Assembly: GCA_905181835.1 (NCBI GenBank)
Contig: CAJIZF010000001.1
Span: 1-64,000, forward strand
DNA from: an uncultured Flavobacteriaceae bacterium
GTDB lineage: Bacteria > Bacteroidota > Bacteroidia > Flavobacteriales > Flavobacteriaceae
Length of the DNA stretch: 64,000 nt
Direction of reading: 5' to 3'
Part shown: positions 7,561 to 14,915 of the stretch, piece after piece
Position numbering within the stretch: position 1 is the first letter of the stretch
How the letters are laid out: each line of letters opens with the position of its first letter
Translations under genes and position numbers: made by a program
The notes under the pieces: generated by a model
The model's input: only the letters and a program-made list of their open reading frames with translations
Databases searched by the model: none
What the model was told of the DNA's origin: nothing

Positions 7561-7821
7561 ATGGAAAAAGAAAAAGTAGTCGTTGCTATGTCTAATGACC
7601 CCGGGAGTTCAAGTGTATGTAAAAATTTAGGAGCTGAAATTTCTATAGGCAGAATCCCATTTGAAAAACAAACAGAGTTAAAACAAGCGTTACAGAGTGG
7701 TAGTTTTTTTACAGAAAGAACATATAAGGGTAATACCTATATGGGTTCAGATTTTTTAAATGACCTTATGGATATAAATGACCGAGTTTTTAAAAATGAT
7801 GGTAGTAATTTTCTAGTATAA
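7561..7821 (+). pseudogene. Truncated paralogue of the 6546 gene
   Basis: 86 codons starting MEKEKVVVAMSNDPGSSSV, matching the N terminus of the 6546 product through DLMDIN and then ending FKNDGSNFLV. I see no continuation in another frame, so this is a true truncation rather than a simple frameshift. The upstream sequence is a run of TAAAA units. Confidence 0.65.
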
Positions 7822-7856
7822 ATATTTCAAAAGAGTTAAATTAAAATTGATATAAA

Positions 7857-8276
7857 ATGAGAAAAATTGGCCATTATATTAAGAATGGATTCAATAAAAT
7901 TGGTTTTTTAACGATAAACAAGCCAGATAAACTTAGGAAAAGGAAACATGGAGTCTATTTTATTGGTGATGCACCTAAATCTAAGGGTGTATATATTTTC
8001 GCTAAAGGAGAAAGTGTTTTAAAATTTGGTGATACGAATGCTTCAGAAGGTATGCACTCAAGAATAACTATGTATCTCTCTAATCCAGAATCAACTAATT
8101 TATATATAAGAGAAAACCTTTTCAAAGATGTTATTTACGATGTGTATTTCTATGAAATTATTCCGGAATTTGTAACTTTTATGGGTTTAAAAGTTGAACA
8201 ATCTATTTCCCCTAGATCATTAGAAAAAGAATTAATTGAGGAGTTTATTAATTTTACTGGTATTCTTACAAACTAA
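7857..8276 (+). CDS. Possible GIY-YIG-like protein
   Basis: 139 residues, basic N terminus. The middle reads KGVYIFAKGESVLKFGDT, then EGMHSRITMYL and a late LEKELIEEF. This pattern (a VYIF strand, a LKFG strand, an Arg in a helix and a late Glu) resembles the GIY-YIG nuclease fold, in which GIY, YIG, Arg and Glu form the active site. The second motif is LKFG rather than YIG, so it may be a divergent or inactive member. The call is tentative and needs structure prediction. It sits inside the run of immunity-like genes. Confidence 0.5.
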   Translation: MRKIGHYIKNGFNKIGFLTINKPDKLRKRKHGVYFIGDAPKSKGVYIFAKGESVLKFGDTNASEGMHSRITMYLSNPESTNLYIRENLFKDVIYDVYFYEIIPEFVTFMGLKVEQSISPRSLEKELIEEFINFTGILTN

Positions 8277-8304
8277 ATAAAATTAATAAGTAAATATTTA
8301 TAAT

Positions 8305-8854
8305 ATGCAAATGTAAAGGAAAAATTGTTTTTTCTGGAGAACTATTTAAGTTAGATCTTCAATCAGAAGAAAAAGTAAATGCAGCTCCCAATCTTTTAAG
8401 TGAAAAAGTAATTGATGTTATTAAATTTACAAAAGAAGAGGTCTTGTCAGGGAAATCTCGTGATATCGATCATATAGACTATATATCGCTAAGCCTCTCT
8501 TCAATTCCTGGATATACATTTGAAAACAGTTTGTCTAGTGGAGCAGATTTCACCATTTCCTATGATAATATTTCAGATTTTGATACTTTCATGTGCAAGT
8601 ATGAAAATGGGTGCCTGCATTTAACAGGAGAATTAAAATTTCAACTCAATATCAAAAACGTTGTATTCAATGATTTTAAAAACAGTGGGTTAATACTGTT
8701 TTCACAGATTGGGCTTAGAGTTGGTGGTACAGAAATTGTAAGATTTACGAAATACGGCAGTGATTGGATGTTAGAAAAAGAACAAAGAAAATTGTATTCT
8801 GATACTCTAGACGATGTGTATGTAACCGGAAGACCAACTGTTGAACTTGAATAA
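8305..8854 (+). pseudogene. Hypothetical protein with start-proximal frameshift
   Basis: The frame ending at 8854 has no ATG near its 5' end but is open back to about 8306, reading KGKIVFSGELFKLDLQSEEK. An ATG-CAA-ATG at 8305-8313 would join it if one base (T at 8314) were removed, giving about 182 residues. The middle reads SLSSIPGYTFENSLSSGADF and the end LYSDTLDDVYVTGRPTVELE. I do not recognise it. An alternative is a TTG start at 8444 with 136 residues. Confidence 0.5.
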
Positions 8855-8883
8855 TTAATAAAACCATAAATAAATCAAATAAT

Positions 8884-9252
8884 ATGGGATACTATATAGG
8901 AATAAATACGGGAGATTTGGAAGATACCGTTGAGGATTATATTATTAAAAATAGTTTGGATGGAGACCCTGATGATTTATGGTCTCAAAATGGCTGGGGG
9001 TTCTTTGAAGAACTAAGTACAATTACTTATGATAATGAAGCTCTCTTTAGTGACCTAGAACTTGAGGGGATAACAACTATTGTACCCTCTACAAACCCTA
9101 ATTTTAGTATATTTATCGATATATGCTATGAGCATGGAGCTATTTTTTTTAATGAAAAATACCAAGAAATAACACGAGACGAATGGAGAAAACATGTTAT
9201 AGATTCAATAGCATGTGCTATTAGCATAGCTGAGTGTGAACCAGAAGGCTAA
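8884..9252 (+). CDS. Hypothetical acidic protein
   Basis: 122 codons starting MGYYIGINTGDLEDTVEDYI, intact, cytoplasmic, acidic, with EWRKHVIDSIACAISIAECE at the C terminus. I do not recognise the family. Size and composition fit the immunity-like genes around it. It starts 30 bases after the end of the previous gene and is the last plus-strand gene of this run. Confidence 0.7.
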   Translation: MGYYIGINTGDLEDTVEDYIIKNSLDGDPDDLWSQNGWGFFEELSTITYDNEALFSDLELEGITTIVPSTNPNFSIFIDICYEHGAIFFNEKYQEITRDEWRKHVIDSIACAISIAECEPEG

Positions 9253-9296
9253 TTGATAGTTCTAGAAAAATAATGTTTTTTTAAAGATTATAAACC

Positions 9297-9371
9297 ATGA
9301 AAATAAAAGAGATAGCTAATAATATAGAATTACATAAAACAGAAGATGGGCTCGCATTAATGGCTAATTAA
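9297..9371 (+). pseudogene. 24-codon gene-start fragment
   Basis: The ATG at 9297 gives MKIKEIANNIELHKTEDGLA and ends LMAN-stop, overlapping the end of the convergent gene at 9368. It resembles a truncated gene start. There is no other evidence for function. Confidence 0.3.
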
Positions 9372-9920
9372 TTACAATAGTCCTTTTTCATTTCTTCAAA
9401 TTCCTCATCAAGTGATATGTTATTATCAATATCGTTTATTGAATATGCACATTCCTTTTTTGAGTTTAAGAAATAGATAGTTTTATTTTCATCTCCATAA
9501 GACTCGGATTCCAAAAATAATTCGGTGCCATCATTAGAAGTTATAAATTCAAATGACTGATAGCCCCAATCGGACATACAACCATATGTATTCCCCTTGA
9601 GATTAAATTTTACATTTCCACTTAATTCATTTAGGTCAGCATTTACATTGCAATGTTCTAATTCTTGCCAAAAGACTAATCTTACCATTCCTTCTTCTAC
9701 GACTGGGGTAGAATCAATCTCTTCGTAACAAACCTCAATACTAAGGGCAGAATCAGTTTCGAAAGCATATTCATCATAAACATAAAGTAATTGAGAAGCC
9801 TTCTATTAATTTATTATTAATTAATTCTTTTAATTTTATTGATGTCAATTTGTCTAGATCTTCTTTTTGCAAATCTTCAGTGCAAATCATTATTTCTTTT
9901 ATTCCTTTAATTTGTGACAT
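9368..9920 (-). pseudogene. Hypothetical protein, one frameshift
   Basis: The ATG at 9918-9920 opens MSQIKGIKEIMICTEDLQKE and stops near 9780. Another frame, open from about 9800, continues SQLLYVYDEYAFETDSALSI through VRLVFWQELEHCNVNADLNE to the stop at 9368. One extra G at 9799-9800 explains the break and gives about 183 acidic residues. I do not recognise the family. It is the first of several minus-strand genes or remnants (9368-11741) facing the plus-strand run. Confidence 0.55.
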
Positions 9921-9967
9921 AGTACATTTGTTTTTGTGTTTAATTTATAATTTTCATATTGCTAATA

Positions 9968-10037
9968 TCAAACCTTCTCCCAGCCCTTTTTTACATTCTC
10001 TAATACCTCTGTAGCAAAAATCTCTTCAATCTGTTTG
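9968..10037 (-). pseudogene. Inverted copy of the 7446-7514 gene tail
   Basis: Reads KQIEEIFATEVLENVKKGWE then KV and a stop, with only two residue differences from the plus-strand fragment at 7419-7514. The same piece is present in opposite orientations 2.5 kb apart and could allow inversion of the DNA between them. Confidence 0.6.
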
Positions 10038-10058
10038 ATTTAAGACTTCTAATGTAAA

Positions 10059-10187
10059 TCACAGCGCTTTCTCACCTGTAGATATAGAGTACGAAATATC
10101 CTCGCACTTTTCCAATTCCTCCTCAAACTCGTTCGACCTTTGTCCTGTTAGCTCTTTTTGAGTTATTCTTTTGGAGTGGTTAATCAT
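10059..10187 (-). pseudogene. 42-residue ORF, probable remnant
   Basis: The ATG at 10185-10187 gives MINHSKRITQKELTGQRSNE, then FEEELEKCEDISYSIS and TGEKAL-stop. It reads toward the remnant at 9968 and may once have been the same gene. I do not recognise it. Confidence 0.3.
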
Positions 10188-10229
10188 ACCCCCCTTTTTT
10201 TTGAAATATAAAAAATTGACGAAGAATTT

Positions 10230-10502
10230 TTAATAAAACATGTCTGTCATCTTGTCAATAGCCCATAATTCTTCTTCGTTTTGTACAAAAAAAGTAATTT
10301 GGTTGTCTTCTTCAAAATTCCCTTTGAATCCAATAAATGGGCTCGCTACCACTTTTTTGTTTGCATTTTCTTCATACAAGCTTGGAAATAGCTTTTTAAC
10401 GTTGTCGGTTACATACAACTCATACCAACAACCTCCTTCGACTTTACAATAATATCCTCTATCCCAAACTGATTCATCCTGATCAAGGAAACTTAGAGGA
10501 TC
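10230..10502 (-). pseudogene. 5'-truncated gene remnant
   Basis: The minus frame is open from just after a TAG near 10503 to the stop at 10230 and has no ATG. It reads DPLSFLDQDESVWDRGYYCK, then CWYELYVTDNVKKLFPSLY and ends ELWAIDKMTDMFY. The composition is clearly protein-like. The missing start makes it a fragment. The following 160 bases (10503-10665) show nothing I can assign. Confidence 0.5.
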
Positions 10503-10665
10503 CTAGAAATATTCTAGCTACTTCAGAGAGTTTTAAAATTAATAATAAAGTTAAAAAAAAATTAAATTGTTGGAAAAGATATTATGATTTTTTTCTCACA
10601 AATTTTACCTTTTTTATAGAAAGAATGAACTTTTGAGTTAGTAAATTCTGTATTTCGAGGAGTTT

Positions 10666-10914
10666 TCAATCCTTATCATTTAATATTTTAGAAATCTTTC
10701 TGTAACCGATAGGGGTAAGAAAATTCTCTTTATACTTACAAATTATATAGTATAGGTATTGTTGGTATTCACTATAATTAGAACTCCACAATTTGGTAGT
10801 AGTAATTGAAAATGAGAATCTTACGATGAGGTTTAAGGGGTAAGAATAACCACCCCATAATGTTACTCCACTGTGATGGATTAATTTTCTGTGTTCGTTA
10901 TTCTTACCCCTCAA
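10666..10914 (-). pseudogene. Unassigned ORF, possible recombinase-tail remnant
   Basis: 82 codons from a TTG start. The first third spans a long inverted repeat and does not look like protein. The last part (NFLTPIGYRKISKILNDKD) faintly resembles the GYRKIAKxLN segment found in serine recombinases and some transposases. Coding status is doubtful. If it is real, it would be the only trace of mobility genes in the island. Confidence 0.25.
10837..10910. repeat. Inverted repeat, 14-bp perfect arms
   Basis: GGGGTAAGAATAAC at 10837-10850 is the exact reverse complement of GTTATTCTTACCCC at 10897-10910, with 46 bases between them. There is no T tract beside either arm, so it is not a simple terminator. 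It could be the ends of a small mobile element, a binding site or an RNA fold. Confidence 0.8.
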
Positions 10915-11002
10915 TTACACAAAATATAAGGAATAAAGTTTTGAACACAAGCCTTCTTTTAAATTGCAAAAAGTGTTAAACAGACTGTTAAACAAAACTA
11001 AA

Positions 11003-11035
11003 AAGCCCTTATAATCTTATGAATTATAAGGGCTT
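11003..11035 (-). terminator. Terminator overlapping the stop codon of the 11024 gene
   Basis: AAGCCCTTATAAT pairs with ATTATAAGGGCTT (13 bp, perfect, 7-base loop), followed on the minus strand by TTTAG. The left arm contains the last codons (AAG CCC TTA) and the TAA stop of the membrane-protein gene. Confidence 0.8.
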
Positions 11036-11560
11036 AACTTCTATTGTTGCGGTCTGGAAAACAAATCCTAGAAAGGGTAATCCTATACCTATTGTTAATA
11101 GTAAATATCCAATTAGTGATGATATGGATACCTCTAGGCCATCATTATTTAAAGGGTCAACACCACTATCCCATATTAATACTCCAAGTATAATAAAAAC
11201 GAGTATTAGGGGTGAGGTAAACAGACCAAAAAACCACTCTTTGCTCTTGGTGTCTTCATCTATGATGGTGGAATCATCATTAAATGTTTCATATATTTCA
11301 AATCTATTAAAGAGATAAACAAGACATTTACTACTTAAACTAACGATTAGTATAATCCATACTTGAGCAATAATAGGTTCGCTAAAGTCAATAATCCAAA
11401 AAGCGATTAAAAAGAATGCCCAACCCATAAAGTGTTTTTTCCAAGAGATATTCCCTAATCTATAAATACCTGCCATACCAGCTATGAAAATGAATAGTAT
11501 AACCAAAACAATGGCCACTTTCATAATTGCATTCATTAGTCCTTTTATTAGCCTTTCCAT
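11024..11560 (-). CDS. Hypothetical membrane protein
   Basis: 178 residues with about five hydrophobic stretches: two or three in residues 12-80 and two in the C-terminal half (LILVFIILGVLIW, LIGYLLLTIGIGLPFLGF). Between them lies an acidic loop (FNDDSTIIDEDTKSKEW). I do not recognise the family. It is preceded by a 50-residue gene on the same strand with a 28-base gap, so they are probably co-transcribed and end at the hairpin at 11003. Confidence 0.75.
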   Translation of the reverse strand: MERLIKGLMNAIMKVAIVLVILFIFIAGMAGIYRLGNISWKKHFMGWAFFLIAFWIIDFSEPIIAQVWIILIVSLSSKCLVYLFNRFEIYETFNDDSTIIDEDTKSKEWFFGLFTSPLILVFIILGVLIWDSGVDPLNNDGLEVSISSLIGYLLLTIGIGLPFLGFVFQTATIEVKPL

Positions 11561-11588
11561 TTGAAGAATTAGTTTTTAATTTAAACTT

Positions 11589-11741
11589 TTAGTCTGATAA
11601 CTTTCCCCATTCATTCCAAACTTTTCCGAGAGAATCCCTGAATGGTTCAACCTTAACTTGATTATCTTCAAGTTCATCTAACAAACCTTCTATAGTATCT
11701 AATCTAGATTCTATTGCCGCAATTAAATCTTCTTTACTCAT
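11589..11741 (-). CDS. 50-residue soluble protein
   Basis: The ATG at 11739-11741 gives MSKEDLIAAIESRLDTIEGL, then LDELEDNQVKVEP and WNEWGKLSD. It is a short, acidic, heptad-like helix followed by a tail. It lies just upstream of the membrane-protein gene and may be its partner. Function unknown. Confidence 0.6.
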   Translation of the reverse strand: MSKEDLIAAIESRLDTIEGLLDELEDNQVKVEPFRDSLGKVWNEWGKLSD

Positions 11742-11806
11742 AATGTTATATATTTATATGAAAGTAATAAAAATAAGTTAATTAATTACTGGGAAAGATA
11801 CTATTC

Positions 11807-11914
11807 ATGAAAAACTACACAATAGAGCTCTACGGCTGGACACTTGATGCCAAGGCAAAATCTATAAATTTAGAGCAAGTTGAACAAATTAATACCCTTA
11901 AAAACATAAATTAA
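11807..11914 (+). pseudogene. Truncated relative of the 5923 gene
   Basis: 35 codons starting MKNYTIELYGWTLDAKAKSI, aligned with the start of the 5923 product (MKYTIEMTGWEYHIQTKSL), then stop after NTLKNIN. The next gene starts 18 bases later. Confidence 0.55.
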
Positions 11915-11932
11915 CTATTAAGAATTAAAATT

Positions 11933-12235
11933 ATGATAACTATAATGTTTACCGGTTACTCAGTCTCAGATGAATATATTCAGAACACACGTGTTGATGT
12001 TGATGACGTTTTTCTACAATATTATCCTGATGTTGATATTGAAACTCTTATAAACAAGGAAGAAGAAGAATTTGAGTTCATTTACAAAGGGGAATGGTCC
12101 AGTCCTGAAGATATTGATGAAGATGTAATTAGAGATATTTGTCAGTCAAATGAACTTTATTGTCATATCTTAATTGACAATAAAATAAATAAAAGTTATT
12201 ATTATGATGAAGATGATGAATTCGTTTATAAATAA
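11933..12235 (+). CDS. Small acidic protein
   Basis: 100 codons starting MITIMFTGYSVSDEYIQNTR. Very acidic (NKEEEEFEFIYKGEWSSPED, then DEDDEFVYK at the end), cytoplasmic, not recognised. It is followed after 6 bases by the 12242 gene, so the two form an operon. Composition resembles immunity proteins. Confidence 0.65.
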   Translation: MITIMFTGYSVSDEYIQNTRVDVDDVFLQYYPDVDIETLINKEEEEFEFIYKGEWSSPEDIDEDVIRDICQSNELYCHILIDNKINKSYYYDEDDEFVYK

Positions 12236-12241
12236 ATTAAA

Positions 12242-12676
12242 ATGGTAGAATTTATTACAATTGGTAAGATACGTGAAAACAGTAAATCATTAATTATTTA
12301 CTGTGGAGATTATGCATCTGATGATACTATTGAATTTAGTTTTTGTATTAAAAACAATAAAATTATTGGAATAGACAATGAGTTTTCTTGTGATATAGCA
12401 GAGGAAATATTCAAACCTAACTCTAGCGTTTTAGCGAAATTATCTAATTATATAAAACCATTAGGTATAGAATTATCTACAAATTCTATTTACAATGGAG
12501 TTAATCTTTTAATTCATAAAAAAGATTCTTTTTCACAAAAATGGAGAATTATTGATTCGGAAGGAGGAGAAATTCAAAATGAAAAATTTCAATTTAATGG
12601 GATGACTTATCTGAGAAGAAGTGTAGAAAAAAGCGAAGAGATTATTGAAGAAAGTATTTGTATTAAATGGATATAA
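12242..12676 (+). CDS. Hypothetical protein
   Basis: 144 codons starting MVEFITIGKIRENSKSLIIY, intact, soluble. The C-terminal part reads WRIIDSEGGEIQNEKFQFNG then EESICIKWI. Not recognised. It follows the 11933 gene by 6 bases. Confidence 0.65.
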   Translation: MVEFITIGKIRENSKSLIIYCGDYASDDTIEFSFCIKNNKIIGIDNEFSCDIAEEIFKPNSSVLAKLSNYIKPLGIELSTNSIYNGVNLLIHKKDSFSQKWRIIDSEGGEIQNEKFQFNGMTYLRRSVEKSEEIIEESICIKWI

Positions 12677-12808
12677 AAATTATTTAACGTTCGCAGTCAA
12701 ACAATTATTATAAAGTATAATATTAGAAAAACTAAAATTTTTCATAGAAGAATCGTTAACAAATACGATAAGTAAAATGACTAACATATTTATATAAATA
12801 CAAAAAAA

Positions 12809-13187
12809 ATGAATTTAAAATTAAATTTTCAATTATCCATACCTCATAACTTGGATATATATGGTGGTAATATATCCTTGATCTTTTCTTCCTTTGGAAT
12901 ATTTTTTTATTGCTGAAAGTTCTTACATTAATGATTATATTTATATTTTAAATTATAAAAAATTAGAAATGGATTTTATCAATGAAAATTTACAATCAAT
13001 TTACGATGAGCTATACACTACTCTAGATGGCTCCCCTTTTGAAAAATTTGAGCAAATAAAAAGTTATTGTTGGGAATCCCAAGACAGATGGGATTTGTCA
13101 GAAGATGAATATGGAGATATAGCAGATGCTTATGAAGGAGCTCTTCATAACTATCTAACTTCAAAATACAATGACTTTGAATTATAA
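12809..13187 (+). pseudogene. Acidic hypothetical protein, one frameshift
   Basis: The ATG at 12809 opens MNLKLNFQLSIPHNLDIYGG up to FSSF and stops at about 12905. The adjoining frame, from 12894, continues LEYFFIAESSYINDYIYIL through GSPFEKFEQIKSYCWESQD to a stop at 13187. Removing one T of the run at 12893-12895 joins them into about 125 residues. I do not recognise it. The 3' end is duplicated at 14045-14128. Confidence 0.6.
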
Positions 13188-13222
13188 TTTTATTGAACAA
13201 TTACCCAAAAAAAGTATAGGCA
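13140..13222. repeat. Direct repeat R3, copy 1
   Basis: About 80 bases similar to 14045-14128. It contains the last codons of the 12809 gene (NYL-T-SKYNDFEL-stop) and, on the other strand, a remnant of the end of the 14095 DoxX-like gene. Together the two copies flank the alpha/beta hydrolase gene. Confidence 0.75.
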
Positions 13223-13249
13223 AAGGTGTATAGGAAAAGTTCAATTTTC

Positions 13250-13979
13250 TTACAAAGAAGTGTCTAAAATTGCATCTATTAACTCTTTTTCGTCACCCAT
13301 TAAATCATGCATTTTATTTACCACCTCTTGATAGCTTTTTTCACACACTAATAAGGTATAAAACTTTTTTGCAAGTTCTGGTGCTAATACTTCATCTTTT
13401 GTTGATTGAATAATGGTGATTTTGCTTTTTAGTTTTTCTGCAAATCCTAAAGGATTAAGTTTACCAATAACCATACTTATTTCTTCTTCATAATCTTCAG
13501 TTGGTTTTAGGGATAAAATATTGTTTGCATGCTCCCATAATTGATCCATTAATTGTTTATTCGAGAACAATGACATTGTATCTACTCACTGGATTTAAAA
13601 GAATTATTTGATCGAAAACATAGGGTTCTTTATTTATGATATTGGTTACATAGAATCCGCCCATTGAATATCCCAAAGCATGAAGTGGTACTTTATATTT
13701 TTCTTTTAGATGACTAGCAACAGTTCTTATATCATTTATAGAACCTAAAAAACTAAATTTCCCTTCACTTTTTTTATCGCCGCGATAATTTATTTCTACA
13801 AGCGAAATAGAACTATTTTTTAAATTATTACTCAATAAAACAAGCCTACTTGATCCAGGAAAACCATGACAGAAAAGCACTATTTTTTTAGCATTATTTA
13901 TATCGCCATAGTGTTCACATACAATCTTACTTCCGTCGATGTTTAGTGAAAGTTCTGTTTTTTTAATAGTTTCCATCAT
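13250..13979 (-). pseudogene. Alpha/beta hydrolase, one frameshift
   Basis: The first frame (13979 to 13557) has the oxyanion-region HGFPGSSRLV and the nucleophile elbow GYSMGG near residue 107. The second frame (to 13250) begins VDTMSLFSNKQLMDQLWE and carries the likely catalytic Asp (QSTKDEVLAPELA) and His (NKMHDLMGD). One extra A at 13586 breaks the gene after LLNPV. All three catalytic residues survive across the two frames, so the break is recent or a sequencing error. The intact product would be about 240 residues, soluble, substrate unknown. It is flanked by direct repeat R3. Confidence 0.75.
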
Positions 13980-14035
13980 ACAAAATTTTGGTTGGTTTTT
14001 ATATTCAGAATAGTTTATATTTTTAAAAGGTTAAT

Positions 14036-14092
14036 GAGCAACTTGCTCTTTACAATTATCTGACTTTAAAATACAATGACTTTGAATTATAA
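14036..14092 (+). pseudogene. C-terminal remnant of a 12809-type gene
   Basis: Reads EQLALYNYLTLKYNDFEL-stop, matching the end of the 12809 product (EGALHNYLTSKYNDFEL). It is part of repeat R3 copy 2 and faces the DoxX-like gene. No start is present. Confidence 0.6.
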
Positions 14093-14128
14093 TTTTATTG
14101 AATGATTATCCTTAAAAAAATATAGGCA
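14045..14128. repeat. Direct repeat R3, copy 2
   Basis: Partner of 13140-13222. It spans the end of the remnant gene and the last codons of the convergent DoxX-like gene (AYIFLRIIIQ). The junction here looks ancestral, since the DoxX gene is intact on this side. Confidence 0.75.
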
Positions 14129-14436
14129 TTTAATAGCATAAAAAAAAGGGCAGGAAAGGAAGCCCAAAGAGAATCTTTAAGTAGTATTCTAACTATTAAG
14201 CCTGCCATCATAAGTAAGGAAAGACCCAGCGAAGAAAATAATAAAATAGTCGGATATTTAAAACCTATAATTAATCCAAGAGCTCCAATAAATTGTAAAA
14301 TTATAACGAAAAGGCCAAGTTTTTGTAGGCCATAACGTATAAATTCTTTTTTCATATTTGGAGATACAAAATAAGAAATTACATAACAGATAAAAGACAG
14401 ACTAGAAACGACCGCACAAATTTTAACTAGTTCCAT
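14095..14436 (-). CDS. DoxX-like membrane protein
   Basis: 113 residues with four hydrophobic segments (ICAVVSSLSFICYVISYFV, then LFVIILQFIGALGLIIGF and others). The pattern, with YGLQKLGLFVIILQFIGALG, fits the DoxX/DoxX-like family of small inner-membrane proteins. It directly abuts the gene at 14437 (stop and start codons adjacent with no gap), and both encode proteins of 113 residues, so they are probably tandem relatives in one operon. Function unknown. Confidence 0.65.
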   Translation of the reverse strand: MELVKICAVVSSLSFICYVISYFVSPNMKKEFIRYGLQKLGLFVIILQFIGALGLIIGFKYPTILLFSSLGLSLLMMAGLIVRILLKDSLWASFPALFFMLLNAYIFLRIIIQ

Positions 14437-14778
14437 TTAACTTGGACAGTTAAAATAGGCCAATGCTAAACAAAAAATTAAAAGTACTAAAGACGGAAGT
14501 TTTTGGATAAAAGGATTTTTCATTTTAAAATGAAAATATTGAGCAATAACCATAAATAAGCCCATCAAGATGGAGGGTATAAATATTAATGATTCATGCC
14601 AAATTCCAACCACTAAAAGTGTTGCCAAGGATATTTTTGTGGCTCCCACCAAATTTCGTGTGGTATCACCTAGCCCAAACTGTTCAAACTCTTTCAAGAC
14701 ATTATGATATCTAAAAACCCAAACATAGACTACCGATATGGCTACTGCGGATTGTAATACTAATTGTAATGTTTCCAT
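14437..14778 (-). CDS. DoxX-like membrane protein
   Basis: 113 residues with four predicted membrane segments (LQSAVAISVVYVWVF, ATKISLATLLVVGIW, FIPSILMGLFMVIAQYF, LPSLVLLIFCLALAYF). It contains FRYHNVLKEFEQFGLGDTTR before the second segment, like DoxX-family proteins. It is the first gene of the pair with 14095. Role not known. Confidence 0.65.
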   Translation of the reverse strand: METLQLVLQSAVAISVVYVWVFRYHNVLKEFEQFGLGDTTRNLVGATKISLATLLVVGIWHESLIFIPSILMGLFMVIAQYFHFKMKNPFIQKLPSLVLLIFCLALAYFNCPS

Positions 14779-14884
14779 TTGATTTTTTTAATGATGATAT
14801 TTCAAAAATACAAAATGTTTAATAAAGAAAAAGAATTAGGCGGGGAGTTCTGTAATTCATGAAATAAATTTAACTCTTATTTGC

Positions 14885-14892
14885 TATCTTTG
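14885..14892 (+). promoter_or_regulatory. TAnnTTTG box upstream of hupE-like gene
   Basis: TATCTTTG matches the Bacteroidota -7 consensus, ending 23 bases before the ATG at 14916. Confidence 0.5.
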
Positions 14893-14915
14893 AGATATAA
14901 TAATAAAATCCTAGC

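Noticed and set aside
10240-10452. Plus-strand 70-codon ORF
   Set aside because: Antisense to a more protein-like minus-strand remnant (10230-10502).
2938-14092. Complete toxin-antitoxin or polymorphic toxin locus
   Set aside because: No large Rhs, T9SS- or T6SS-linked toxin, and no recognisable toxin domain, was found beside the immunity-like genes.
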